From NCBI GenBank assembly GCA_018466975.1, contig CM031560.1, positions 2,480,001-2,544,000 on the forward strand: 64,000 bases of DNA, given 5' to 3'. Positions 11,901-23,513 of this stretch are shown one piece after another. Under the pieces are notes generated by a model. It worked only from the letters and a program-made list of their open reading frames with translations, did not search any database and was not told the DNA's origin. Position 1 is the first letter of the stretch, and each line of letters opens with the position of its first letter. Origin of the DNA: Sparassis latifolia. Taxonomy: Eukaryota; Basidiomycota; Agaricomycetes; Polyporales; Sparassidaceae. A program made the position numbers and the translations under genes.

Positions 11901-13435
11901 GAGCTGCTCTTCCTCCTCTTCTTGGATGTATTCCAGCAGCTCGTTGTATGCTGATTGGATTCGGAAGGCCAACGCGGTCACGACTGGAAGCACAGACTCC
12001 AGCCTGTTGTCATCCTTCGTGACAATGCAGTGGTCGACAAACACGCGCGCTAGGAATGCCTTCTCTGGCGTTAGAGAGGTCCAGTAATTGTCTGCCAACA
12101 AACGCATAAGGACCCTTCAGAACTACGCTCCCATGCAGCACTCACCGCTAAACTGTACGTTGTCAAAAATATCGACTCTGGCTTCGAATACACGTGAGAT
12201 TGCGTCCTCGGCAATCTGCATGCCTTCCATGAGATCGAACAGTTTCAAGAACGCTACGAGGTCCGCTTGGATCCCGTCGTCTTCGCCGGCCTCGCTTTTG
12301 GCCGCGCTCTCGCGGACGACATCGACCCACGTACCGACAAGCTTCGCTGCCGCGGCCTTGACGGTCTCTTCGCGGTCCCCCAGCCCATTGCGGACGATCA
12401 ACTCGCGCTGTGCGATGGAGAGAGCGCGGGGGTGTGCGATGCCAATGCCTGCATCGGTGTCGGGCAGACATTGCTGCTCGAGCACAGTGGAGTAGACGAG
12501 CCGCCGCAGGGTTGTGTCGACGTCGCGTGTGCGCGCGAGGATGTGTGGGAGCGTCTCCTCGTTCAGCTGCAGGTTCACCAGGGCGGCGCGCCGGACGTCA
12601 CTGTAACAGACAAAAAAGACTTGAGAGGAAAAATAGAGGGAACGACAGCACTGTATCACGTACGCCGAGGTGTCATATGTCAGTGTGTCGAGAAGCAATT
12701 CCTGGATGCTAGTTTCGTCCTCCTCCAACTCGGCGATGTTCTCGGACGGGGCGAGTTTAGAGAGCGCGAGCACCGTCTGTGCTCGTATTGGAGGCTCCTT
12801 ATCCCGTATGCGCTCTAGGAGGCTGGTGCGCATAGAAAGGTAGAGGTCTTCACTGTACCGCACGTTGTAAGATTGCCACACGGAGGAGATCAGAAGGACA
12901 TACTCTATTTCTCCAAGGTGCAGAATCATGTCCGCGATGCACTGTACGACTCGGAAACGTACAACTTTATCTTTCGCAACACATCCCTTCAGGAGGAACT
13001 TGAGCACGCGGGTGACGAACCTGGACGCGGTGGTGTCCTCGTCCTCGTCCATCTCCTTCCTCTTGCGTTCTTCAACAGCTAAACCGCAAGTGAGCAATTT
13101 GCCTGCGTGGTATTTATCTACTCACCCTTCTCGTTAATAAATCTGACATACCCTCCAACGAACTTCATGATCCTGTCGGCCACCGTCACGCCCTTCTTCA
13201 TCGGCAGCACACGCGCCAGCATGTCAAGCATGACGTCCTCAAATTCACGCTCACCAACGAGCTTGATGCTCCTGCCGTTCTGCACGGGCTCTGTGTGTGT
13301 CGCGGCATCGGTCTGGAGTTTGTAGAGCGCGACGAAGTTCTTCTGGTGGTTTGCTGCGGTAGACTGTGCTTGGTCAAATATCCTGGCTATAGCTTGTGGA
13401 AGAACTTCTAAATCAGAGACTGTGCGTGCGGGCAT
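8912..13435 (-). CDS. Condensin complex subunit 3 (CAP-G / Cnd3 family)
   Basis: A HEAT-repeat subunit of condensin, which compacts and resolves mitotic chromosomes; it acts in the nucleus on DNA with the SMC2/SMC4 ATPase. The start is MPARTVSDLEVLPQAIARIF at 13435; the next exon contains RVLKFLLKGCVAKDKVVRFR and VVQCIADMILHLGEIEY, the usual CAP-G N-terminal HEAT signature. Many short exons follow, including LAPSENIAELEEDETSIQEL and the later KTAVNLDYADEIGRRKMFQ. Near the end a conserved block reads TISKKFEKQLEDFSEDDY and RQLEYLKELFEFLDEMKAED. The C-terminal tail is low-complexity: basic patches (RKAVAVALTPKKEMDSDFED), then an acidic end DEEEEEEVADIL with the stop at 8912-8914. At about 4.5 kb the gene has the usual length for a subunit of around 1,000-1,200 residues. 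Exon borders were not all fixed. Confidence 0.9.
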
Positions 13436-14352
13436 GATAACCAGTTGCTCGTCGTGGTCGACGACGAACGCGTATTACCCCTGCCGGCCAACCGCCCGAG
13501 CAAGTTCAACGCGCAACGCGCAGAACACGTGATCCGTGACAATACAAACGCGTCCGACTCTACACGTGTATACTCACCCTCGCCTTGGCGTCGGCAATGG
13601 ACACAGCTAGCAGGTCATCTTGAATTCATTCACATCTGCCACCCTGTAATTTATCATCAGAGTGCTTCCAAATCTTTCCATGTCCATCACCGACGCTCCG
13701 AGCCCACCGCACACCGCCCTACTTGTCACACGTGAGACGTGATGGTCCACACAGACTGCTTCAAGTTGATGCAGTTCAATATCCAATCTGGTCAGTTTAA
13801 TGGGTCTCTAGCATGGTGTACTAAGATGAACTTTGGTTGTGTTTCTTGTGTTGTGCACGCCTTCGATATTACCCTCCCGGTGATGCTACCTTCACGATAT
13901 GACACAAGAATACCATGTCCATAGGAAGGAGTTCGTCTTAAATAGAGAGAATCTTAAACTTGAGCTTGAGGTCCCCAAAATAAAACCACAGCACCCAGGA
14001 TTCCCGCGTGGTCCCCCACCGTGGTACTAACTGGGCGGCACCTCAGTTAACTTCGCAGATCAGACGGGATGCGGTGCTTTCGAGGTCCTATGGCCGTGGA
14101 TATCTATCCTAATTCGACAAAGTATATAAAGCATAGAAAAGAACTCTCGCAACCCACAGCTTTCCACCACAAGTTTGCCACTCGATTATCATTCCTCGTT
14201 GCAGAAATATATTTCCGTCAAACTATGCTCCGGCATCTACCCTCCGCTAAGCCGCTCAATACTGCTCTTATTTATTGGAACCTGCTTTGTCTCATGTAAG
14301 TATCGTAATGGTGTGTCTAGCTCACGACGCAGTCCGAGATCTTTCTAATAAC
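13436..14352. other. Intergenic upstream of the condensin gene
   Basis: No gene is supported. It contains the condensin promoter next to 13435 and ends at the assembly gap. Part of the DGK1 3' end or 3' UTR may lie at its right edge, but nothing there could be matched to the expected C-terminal residues. Confidence 0.4.
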
Positions 14353-14452
14353 NNNNNNNNNNNNNNNNNNNNNNNNNNNNNNNNNNNNNNNNNNNNNNNN
14401 NNNNNNNNNNNNNNNNNNNNNNNNNNNNNNNNNNNNNNNNNNNNNNNNNNNN
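14353..14452. other. Assembly gap of exactly 100 N
   Basis: One hundred unresolved bases, the conventional size for a gap of unknown length. It interrupts the 3' end of the DGK1-like gene. Confidence 0.99.
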
Positions 14453-15658
14453 ATGATGGGGAGTGTCAGATTGTCATCCCAGGAACCAAGATCTGTGGCG
14501 GATCAAAGCCTCGGTAAATCCACGCCCAACGATGGATGCTAGATAACAACGTACCAAGGGCCTCTGCGATCCCAGACACCAGACCGCTCACCAGACCAAC
14601 GATGCCGAGGCCAACCCACTTGCTAAGTTCGGGCGCGTTCGGAGGCCAGCCAAAGTCGACCCTGCGTACGGGAGCGAACCAGCCCCAGACGCCGATGGCA
14701 ATCAACGCGCCGGTCAAAGAACCCGCGATGAAACCGGCGAGCGACTTGCGTCGAGCGAGCGGAATGTTGAGAAGAGGGAGGGCGCGGGGGAGAGGTGGCG
14801 TGTACGCGCCGAAAAGGCGGCCAAACGTTGAGGCAGCAGTGTCGGCCCAGGAGAGACTGTGAGGAATCGGTGAGGATGCAGCGGAGTAGTCAGACGGGTG
14901 GCACTCACATGAGAATGGAAACGACGGCGATGTCGAGGGGGTATACACAGAGTACAAACATCACACCGATAATGTACCATATGACGCCGTTCGTCGTTCG
15001 CTGGAGAACGAAGAGGTCAATAATCCAGACATCCTGATCGAAGAAGAAGTTTACCTTTTCGCTCTCTCTCATGAGGAAACCTAGGAAACGCTCGTATCCC
15101 GCCTCAAATCTAGGCGAGCGAAGGCGCAGAACGTCGCCGAGAATAATAACGGGCAAAGCAAGGCCGAGCGCATAGACAACAATTCGGGGCGATTTGCCGG
15201 AAGAGTATAGGTAGAGCGTCAGGAAACCTGAAGTCTCCTCCTCAGCTCCGAGAATTCGCAAACATGGGCAGAATCATTAACGCACCTATGGAAGAGTGTA
15301 AAGTTTTTCGTGGTATCTCCCAGTCAATCGGAGCCTTCTCCTTCAACTTTGTCACCGGCACTGCCTCTGGCGACGGTGTCCGGCCCCTCTTCCTCCTCAA
15401 CCGCGGCGCGGAGTCCCCTCCATTGGGCTTCGCATAACCTGACGAGGCTCTGGGGTGAGCACGGGCCTTGACGTCTAGAGATGGCTCGCCGACGGTCATG
15501 GACCGCCTGCGTGGCTTTGGCGATAATGCAGAGCGTGACCTAGGGCTGGAAACAAAAGGGATTTTAGGCGAGGCAGACTGGAAGGCAAGGGGAATAGTGG
15601 GGCGGGCAGAATCGTGAGGAGCAGCGAGAGAGAAAGCGTCGTTAGCGGGCAGAGTCAT
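14453..15658 (-). CDS. DGK1: CTP-dependent diacylglycerol kinase (DGK1 family), 3' end lost in gap
   Basis: An integral ER/nuclear-membrane enzyme of the DGK1/SEC59/cytidylyltransferase-like family that makes phosphatidate from diacylglycerol and CTP. A basic, Ser/Pro-rich leader of ~130 residues precedes WEIPRKTLHSSIGFLTLYLY, then hydrophobic helices. The family block reads YPLDIAVVSILM followed by SWADTAASTFGRLFG and LARRKSLAGFIAGSLTGALI. The last visible exon, after a 60-odd-nt intron, reads DLGSWDDNLTLPI and stops at the N gap, so probably about 10-20 residues are missing. Introns include GTGCGT...CTTCAG before GFLTLY. The start at 15658 (MTLPANDAF) is my choice; an in-frame ATG at 15754 would add a basic leader. 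The identity is well supported by the SWADTAAS and SWDDNLTLP blocks. Confidence 0.85.
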
Positions 15659-15812
15659 CAGTCCGTCGTGGCATGAACGTCGTCGTCGGTGGCAAGGAAT
15701 TTGTCGCGATAAGCGCAGGCGCGCGCGCTTACTCCGGCGGCACGACGCCAGCACCGAACATAGACGTGTAAACTATTGTCCTCGCAGGCTCATACTAACG
15801 CACAGGTGTCTA

Positions 15813-16119
15813 CTACATGCCAGAACGTACTACAAAGCCGTGTCCAGTGGCAGTGCCCAATGCTTCTGCAGGTGCGCCGAACAACGCCGCACACGTTGCA
15901 GCGTTATCTGCGGTCACGATAACTCCACCTGGAAACATATGGAAATGCGGCACGAGAGCACGCAAGGTCGGGATTGCGTCGGGACTGATAGCCAGGGGGA
16001 AGGTAAATTGGCTAGCAGCAACTTATGCTGTAAACCCTGATCGAAGAGATAACCGCGGAGAGAGGACGGAGACAAATACCTTGAGGATATACAATGCTAT
16101 ACGTTCGAATATTAGGCAT
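15813..16119 (-). CDS. Small unknown protein, two exons (tentative)
   Basis: A reading of 82 residues: exon 1 16119-16080 (MPNIRTYSIVYPQ), a 58-nt intron starting GTATTT, then exon 2 16021-15813. The second exon looks protein-like (AASQFTFPLAISPDAIPTLR, then HFHMFPGGVIVTADNAATCA and GTATGHGFVVRSGM). The intron needs a rare AAG acceptor; the better CAG six bases earlier breaks the frame, so either the first exon is wrong or the sequence is a relic. I do not recognise the family. It sits tail-on to RAD6, with the same orientation, between RAD6 and DGK1. Confidence 0.35.
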
Positions 16120-16179
16120 ACAAATTGAAGAGAATAGTCCTCACAACCAATTTTTATCTTCCTGCACATCTAGCCGTTC

Positions 16180-16793
16180 CTACGTTTCCTGCGCGGCGTC
16201 CTCCTGCGCCATCTTTTCGTGCTCCTCCGGATCGAGCCAGCTCTCCTCCACTGTCGCGCGCACGCGACGCACGTATTCTTTCATGTTCTCCCGGTAGAGC
16301 TGTGCTGCCTCCGCATTCGCAGGACTGTTTGGGTTCGGATCGTGCAATAAACTTTGAATCGACGTGAGGATGGCTGCGACGTCGTAGGTGGGAGACCAGC
16401 GATTCTGCAGAATATCGAGGCACAATTCGCCATTCGCGTAGACATTCGGGTGGAACATGCGCGAGAGAAACTTGACTGTGGGCGGCTTGTTCGGGTACGA
16501 CTCGTCGAAGGTAAGGAGAAGTTTAAACGTGCCGTCTTCGAAGGGTGTCTCAGCTGCAGAAAAGCTCGTAAGCCGACCGCTGCGACAGCCAACACTTGGC
16601 ACTAACCTGGTCCAAATATGACAGCATTCCAAAGCATGATGTTGTCGGGACATGGACTGCCAGAGATCCCACCGGGGGGATCGGTCGAAAGACGTTTGAA
16701 ATCGCGAATGAGGCGTCTCCTGCAATTCGTAGACTGTTAACGAGTGCGGTCAGAAAGGTTGTAATCTTGTCGTGCAGAATTTATACGCACCAT
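16180..16793 (-). CDS. RAD6: Ubiquitin-conjugating enzyme E2 RAD6/UBC2
   Basis: The E2 that mono-ubiquitylates PCNA with RAD18 and histone H2B with BRE1; it acts in the nucleus in DNA damage tolerance and transcription. The N-terminus reads [18 protein letters not shown], then [20 protein letters not shown]. The active-site block is [20 protein letters not shown], with the catalytic Cys in ELCLDIL, followed by the [19 protein letters not shown]2 helix. It ends [20 protein letters not shown], without the long poly-acidic tail of the budding-yeast protein. The first coding exon is the start codon alone (16793-16791); a 57-nt intron (GTGCGT...TTAACAG) separates it from STNC. A second intron follows NAVIFGPA. 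Length is about 155-165 residues, normal for RAD6. Confidence 0.93.
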
Positions 16794-18329
16794 GACGGAC
16801 AACGGCAAGATCGAAGATCAAATGTGACCAGAGGTTCGAGAGGAAGGATGGCGGAGCGGTTGATAATCCGAAGCAGGGTGGTTGGGCGCCTCTCAGCTTA
16901 AGCGCTTACTACTCAGTCGACATGCCGCCGGCAGCTCTCTGCGTCTACTAGGTTTGTCTCTTGCCTCTGGTTATTGAAGCTACTCCCTAGGAATCTTAGC
17001 TAACTCCTTTCCTTCAGTGATTATCCAGTTCGCACTGCTTACTGCTGTTCAACTCATCGCGCGGTCTTCGTAAGGAGGATGGGTACGTCCTGTCATTCTA
17101 CGTATCTACAAGCTCGGTGTCCGAGTATCGATGACGGTGTTTTAATTTTCATGTGTGATAACCAATCACGCTGTCTGATTCGAGACATCGTGGCCAGTGG
17201 GGTCATGAAGCATGTTCTGATTGATGCGATGTTTCGGTCATCTAAATGTGCGATACGTTGATGCTCACAAACCAGAATTATGTGCGAATGACTATCTGGC
17301 TATACTCTGTTGGTTGTATCTGCTCTGCATATTCCCCACACGTCTGGCTGGCTCCGACCATATCTCTTCGTCTTCGTCTTCTGTGGTGCCTCTCCAAATG
17401 GTCTATGTTACTTACGAAGGTACTGTGTCATCCTGGCTCGCGACTTCCTCCGAATACCCGGTCAAGGACGTCACTGTCCGTTTTATGTGGCCAGTCACGA
17501 TATTTTTGTGCTGTGTTGTACAATGGATGATATTTAGACGGATCTCAGGTGAACGGCTGCGCAGGTGCTAGACAGGCTCGTGTGCGCGTGACGCGGCAGT
17601 GTTTTGTTTCGTCCGTTCGATACTTCGTCTTCTTACTATTACTCAGCTCTGGATTAGTGCAAGTCCCTCCGATGCAAGCGTCTTCAATCGTCAATGTTGC
17701 GCGCTTGCATGCATCCTGTTAATCCGAACGCTTCTCGCCCATCTTCCGATGACGCATTATCGGTCGTTCGTCGGCGCGCTTTCTCTGTCCGAAGTCGCAA
17801 CTGAATGTCCAGGCGGCGCGTGTTCGCGTATGGATCCAATGTAATCAACCCACCGCGACGAAGATTCCTCGGGGCTCGTATCCTTCATTGCAACAGTGGA
17901 AGGCAACTTTAGATGATCGCCAGGACAGGCGCCTTGTATTCTCTCAAATACTCGCGGTGGCTTAGACTGCGACAAAAAGTGGTCCGATAGATGTCTTGAC
18001 CATGTACGAACATGTCTGGTGAGTGCATCTTTTTCTAATAACGAGCCTCTCGTTTTGCCCTCGCTACACTAATAAGACACTCCGGATTCTGAACGTTAGC
18101 ACCTTGTGTATATGTACTCCGGTGAGTATTGAAGGCTTCATCGGATGTCGTCGGTTGTCAGTACACTTACATGGACGAGGGTTGTTGTCAGGCCCGTATT
18201 CACGGCCACTTTCAATTAGATCTAGACATACAAATGCGACGTGCGTTGGACAACATAGTAAGACGAGTCAGACACGGAAGACGACTGAGACCTGGATTAC
18301 CTACCGAATATTCGAGCATGGTATTTTAC
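16794..18329. other. Gene-poor stretch
   Basis: About 1.5 kb upstream of RAD6. The right-most part of the RAD6 promoter is here. Open frames such as 17221-17571 (+) are hydrophobic or low in information and show no splice structure or motif I recognise. Confidence 0.4.
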
Positions 18330-19742
18330 TCATGTGCACGAACAGATCAGAAGAAATTTTCGAGGGACAAACAATATTTTCGCTATGGATACAACACGCC
18401 CAGTTGTCATAGCGGTGATGACATGTACCTGGGCGTAAGAGCGGGTCAGTCGTAAAACATTCTGGGAAGGATAGAAATGCGCACGGAATTTCAGTATAAT
18501 CTTTCCTCTCGATTTTGAAGCCTGGCACATTGCATTTCGCATGTGCGTCGATGATTGTCTTGCAAGCACCTTTAGAGCATAATGCTGTACTCGGCTCAAA
18601 AAATTGTTCGTCTGGAACACAAGCCGATCCGTGACGAACACTTCGATCGGAGCATCCGGATTTCTGGAGGACCCGCGGTGAAGCAAACGGGGATGATATG
18701 GTAGGACTGGACTAGCTGCCAGTTCCGGTGGTGGTTGGGGTCTGAACGTTGAACCTTCACTCCAGGTGGCGACAGTATTCGGAGATCGCGACAGTAATGC
18801 GCAATCTCGGCGAGGGCATACTCTGACAGCATCCAAACGGATCACAACCACGAAATACCAGAATGTTTTCCCAGAAGCTGCCATCATTGCTTGTGAGAGA
18901 TGCCCTTCCGATCTCAAGCTGTTCCAACTTACCGAGCATCAGCAGATGACGTCTCGAGTCCATCAGGAGAGGTAAATTGCGTTCCCGGACAAGGAGTGAG
19001 AGATCTTGACGTCCCGTAGGGCTGAGGGATATGGATACCTTGAGTAGACTACTAGCGCACTGTAAGATCAAGTAAACAGTAGGAATATGCATGAGCAGTC
19101 GAATTGCTGAAGAAACGGAGCGTCCGAGCACAAGCGAGGTGAATATGATTTGACACAACTCTGCGTGGTCGACCACCGATCTGGGAGATTAATAGAATGT
19201 TTACTTCGCGAAGCGAGGGTGATATGAACGACTGAATCTCGCCGCTGAATGAGTTTAAACTCAGTTATGAGATAGTCAAGAACGCCAAACACGGAAACGA
19301 TGACATCCCAGGAGAAAGGTAGTTTAGCTGGAAGAAGAGACAAGTCGATATGCTCGGCGGCATAGAGAAAGAGTTTGGCTATAGGAACGAAACCTGCAAT
19401 CTTTGTTTGTGGTTCACATATAGTGAAAATTCAAGCCAGAGACATCGTGACTTACGTAGACAAATATCTCGGCACCATCATTCATTTGCTCAAGAGGGTT
19501 CGTCAGAATTTTCTCCAAAACGCTCCAAGGCTAGTTCAGAAAACGCAGCGCCGGCTAGTTGAGCGAGGACAGAGCGATCGCCTCCGCATTCGATGGGCTG
19601 GAGATACAGGACAACTTCGCGGATAATTTGTGCGTTGCAAATACACTCTAATACGGGGAGTTTAGAGTGCAGCATGCATGTGGATAGGCGGTATTGGCGT
19701 GGGAAGATTGCTGAATAAAGATTGGAGATCTGGCTGTCCACA
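18330..19742 (-). pseudogene. Decayed F-box/LRR gene
   Basis: Minus-strand remains of a gene like the intact F-box gene at 47.6 kb. The F-box is still legible near 19690-19530: CNAQIIREVVLYLQPIECG followed by RSVLAQLAGAAFSELALERF, matching DDIIPEVVHHLRP and RHALAQLARTRRSF in the intact gene. A piece reading RFRSYSQTLSLC corresponds to the second-exon landmark RFQSYARRIHSLC. Further on are leucine-rich pieces (HLLMLGKLEQLEIGRASL). These pieces lie in different frames with stops between them and no good introns to explain the breaks, so I call it a pseudogene. Confidence 0.6.
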
Positions 19743-20699
19743 GTGTCGACAACCAGAAGCAGAGGCGAGTGGACAAGGGCTACCGTGACCCCATCACGTT
19801 ATTGTATCGCGGCCCACAGAATCATGGGCGCCGAAGCGCAAATTCATGATGAGTCCTCCTTGGAATCACCGTTTATTCGTGCATTTTACAGTAGAAAACA
19901 CCGCAGATCTGCTGAACGCAGAAGTGACCTCTCGAGAGCCCTCGAGCGAAGTGCGGAGTCGCCGGAGAGCACCTTGTCTTCTCCCCTGTGGAACATATCC
20001 GTAATTCAGGTGGAGCGCAGATACCAGGAGACAGATGACGCACGCACATGCATGCAGTGACTCTAAGTTGTTGATATCCGTGACGCATCTGGAGATTAGG
20101 AGCCAAGGGAGCGGAGAATTATGTAGTACGATCGTACGACATACGACTTTTTGGGACGTGTTAATTGAAGGATGGAACCCTGAGCGCATCGGAGCAGAGT
20201 AGGGCGCCTTCCAAAGCCTTGGCGAATTTCAAGATATTTTGAATCAGATAACACTAAAACGTCGACGAGCGTGCATGGCTGTCGCGAAAAACCCACCGTC
20301 AGTATGGCCTTCTACATGACAAATTGGAAGTTGTACCCACAATATAACATGCAGCCTGCGGAAGCACATAGACAGAAGAGCGTTGATGACGGACCTTACG
20401 TAGTGTAATCAGGCGCACAAGCTACTCAACACAATAGCGTGTGCAGCCTGTATTGACAGCTGACATGGATGAACATGACCTTACGGCAAGAAATCTCGTC
20501 GTGCAAGAATCAGAGCATACCAATTACCACCGGGCGGTATTTGGGAAGATCACGACATATCAGCACAGCATTCTTTCGTTGAATGTAGGCAGTGTGGGAA
20601 GCAACGTGCGTCGACCGCAAAGCTAGCAGAGACACACAGCCGAGAACGAGTTCTGCGCCGTAGAAATAGCCAACTGATGTACAGCCGCCGACCCAAGCT
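19743..20699. other. Intergenic, no gene supported
   Basis: Several short minus-strand open frames (for example 20296-20096) carry leucine-rich or cysteine-rich pieces that might be further decayed F-box material, but none has a readable landmark. Nothing else stands out. Confidence 0.35.
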
Positions 20700-21886
20700 T
20701 CATCGAGTCAAATTGGAGAGCACATGCGTCTGCGCTGACGCTCTGTGAGTCTGCACCTCGGGGCTGACACACCGGGTACGTAATGAGGAGCTACTTGGGT
20801 CCTCCGGATCGTCAGCTGAGGTGCCATGAGGCAGCGAAGAATAGAGAGCCGGGGAGAGGATGCAGACCACCGAAATGCTCACGTACAGCCCGTGTCCAAG
20901 TCGAACCTCGGATGTGCGCTGCGCCGGGACCAAAGGTGGTCTAAACAGTATGGCGATGCGGCGCACGCGGAGCGAGCGGCAGGGGAAGATATCGAGCACG
21001 GTCAGATGGCCTTCTACCGGCATCGCAGAGCTTTAACGTGGAAGATAACTAGGGTCAGCGACTCCGTCAATGCACGCCATGACCAATACACACATACCTC
21101 CGACCGTGCCCGCGAGTGGGTTCCAAGCCGCATGCCAGGCATCCAGTGGGAACGCTCGCACTCGTGTGGTTCAACCTCGCACGATCGATGTATCGGTGGG
21201 ACCATCCACAATGAATCCGACCTGTGCGTCCTTCCGCAACCGAATTACAGGACCACGGTGAACAATCTGCCCAGCGAACGAGTCGGAACACGTACCTGTG
21301 AGATGCCCCAGGACAATTGAGCATATTACAATATACAGCTTGGCAAGTTCCTCGTCCAGCGTGGGTGGCGTCCGGTTCGCGATATCGGCCTCGAGGCAGA
21401 CCGGAACGTGAGATCAGCGAGGGCGTCATCAGAACTGCCCTCGCCTGATGCGCAGCGAGACCTGGCGATACGAGGGTGAAGAAGTACCGGCGAATGCGCG
21501 TAATCGCCGGCGCAACAGGGAGCTCAGCAATATAGGAACGTCGGGTGGGACGAACGCAGTGCAGGGTCGCGCCAAAAAGGAAGCTCAGTAAGAACGGCGG
21601 CAGCCTTGAGAAGCAGCGAGTCAACAAAGCCACGCAGAAGATCCCATCGCCCATCTTAGCGCGCTCCAAAACGATCTCGTGGGTCTTCTATCCGTGCTAC
21701 GCCGTCGTCCTCTCCCGTTGGGCTAATAGCTCGCCTCATACAGCCCAGCCATGCTCCATCGGTCCGAGTATTCTCGCACGGGGTGATCAGGTAGGGTAAA
21801 TGGGCAAATTCATTCGACAGGTACACACGGTCAGAAGGTCCAAAAGACGCTACTACCACATTCTCGCCAACACAACGCTCACACAT
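20700..21886 (-). other. Probable multi-exon membrane-protein gene, unresolved
   Basis: Several minus-strand segments look coding but in different frames. One near 21650-21540 reads DGRWDLLRGFVDSLLLKAAA and then VLTELPFWRDPALRSSHPTF. One near 21390-21305 reads IANRTPPTLDEELAKLYIVI and CSIVLGHLT, ending at a GTACGT donor. One near 21180-21110 reads AFPLDAWHAAWNPLAGTVGG before GTATGT. The last stretch (21023-20700) contains LYVSISVVCILSPALYSSL. The alternating hydrophobic pieces and donor-like ends suggest a spliced, multi-spanning enzyme; an acyltransferase-like membrane protein is possible but unproven. Some borders would require frameshifts, so a partly decayed gene is equally possible. Confidence 0.35.
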
Positions 21887-21929
21887 GCAGTGGGGAGAAC
21901 AAAAAAAGCAGAGGAGATTGCACCATGGC

Positions 21930-23513
21930 CTAAGCCGCGACCTTACCTAAGGGCGTCTTCGCCATGACGCTCAGCACTTCGTACAGCACCTGCGAATTCG
22001 CACAGCGAGAAAGCGTCAGCAGGTCACCTCGGAAGGGAAATGGAAGCTTACATCGGCCGCGGCCATGGTGGTCAGCTCGGCGTTTGTGTCGTATGCGGGC
22101 GCCACCTCAACGATATCCGCCGAGACAATGTGCAGCCCGTCAAGCCCACGCAAGATCGTGCGCAGTTCGCGCGTCGACCACCCGCCCGTCTCAGGGGTGC
22201 CTGTCGCTGGCGCAAACGCAGGGTCAATCGAGTCGATCTGGTGTGTGAAGGCAATCAGCGGGCGGTTACTATCAGGAAGAGAAGACGCGGGCACGGCGTA
22301 CATCGATGGAAAGGTAGACGGGCTCGTCGCCGACGGTCTCGCGAATCTTCTTGATGATTCCCGCAGTGCCTACGCGGGAGAAGCGTGAGCGACGAAATTT
22401 GAAGGATGTGCGACGCAGATTTACCGATGGTATCAATCTCGCGCGCTTCAATCCGCTGGAAGCCGGACGCGTCGTCGTTGGCATAGTCGGCGGGGCCTGA
22501 GAGCGTTGTGCGGATCGCGCCGTGCTATATCAAATGAACGAACTAGGATCACAAGCTTTTGGACGGCAGCGAGAATAAAATGATCGGGGAAATGGATCAG
22601 AGTAAAGGATACTTGCAATTGACGAGCCATTCTTGATGAGGCCCTCCTGGCTGGCCCAGTAGAAATAGGTGCCGTGGTTGATCGCGGCCTGGTCGGAGGG
22701 CGCACCGCCGAAGACGGAGGGCTTCCACGTGTCGAGGTGGCTGTCGAAGTGAATGACGGAAATCGCGCCGTACGCGCTGTAGATCGAGCGTAGAAGGGAG
22801 CACGATCGTATGGTCGCCACCGAGAGTGATGATGCGCGGGTGGCTCTTCCCGTCCACGGCCAGCGGCTCCAGCGGGGCACCGGTGAGCGAATCGTTACCG
22901 AGCGGGAGAACGGCGCCCGGTGCAGCAGCGCCTTGTGTCCTTGTTCGATCTGCTGTATCGCGTACTTGTTGTCGTATGGCGTGACAGGGATGTCGCCGCA
23001 GTCGACGATCTTGAGGCCGGACCGGAACGGGTTCACCGCGAGCGGAACGTTGTACCCGCCGTAGAGCGTGAGCCGCCGCGAGCCCGCGCGGATACCCGCG
23101 GGTCCGAAGCGAGCGCCCGGACGGTACGAGGTGCCCGTGTCCTGTGTCGCGGAGCGTGTCAGCAGCGCGATCGTGCATACTAAAAAATTAACGGAGTACG
23201 CACGAAGGGGGCGCCGATGAACGCGACGTCAAAGGCGACGTTCCTGTCCTTACCAAGACATTGGACCCATGGAAGCTTGGCGAAGGTAGTGATGCCGGAG
23301 AAAATAGAGTCAGCAGTGACTGGAAGAACGGTGTAAGAATAGCGCAGAGGCAGACGTCCGTCGCGACTGACCTTCGTTGTCGCCGGGGTATACGGCCTGC
23401 CAGGGATACTTGACGTAGTCAAGAGGCATTTGCGTGTCGTGGTCATGTCCTTCATGGGCGACGACCGAGATCGCGAGCGAGACGAGGGACGCGAATGGGG
23501 CGAAAGGTTTCAT
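21930..23513 (-). CDS. Arginase-family ureohydrolase, agmatinase-like, with signal peptide
   Basis: A binuclear-manganese ureohydrolase of the arginase/agmatinase family, which removes urea from a guanidino substrate. Metal-ligand motifs are all visible: GGDHTIVLP near 22820, FDSHLDTW near 22740, and SIDIDSIDPAFAPATGTPE, restored across the intron near 22230-22300 (split after SID). The N-terminus (MKPFAPFASLVSLAISVVA) is a signal-peptide-like helix followed by a His-rich HEGHDHD, so a secreted or vacuolar product is likely. The end is ADVLYEVLSVMAKTPLGKV with the stop at 21930-21932. Many introns of 50-80 nt interrupt it. Length is about 400 residues. The start at 23513 places the signal peptide at the N-terminus; an ATG at 23546 is also in frame. 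The exact substrate cannot be read from sequence. Confidence 0.88.

Noticed and set aside
20826..21320. Plus-strand 164-codon open frame
   Set aside because: Its composition (His/Arg/Ser-rich) is that of an antisense frame; the minus strand carries the hydrophobic, donor-flanked text.
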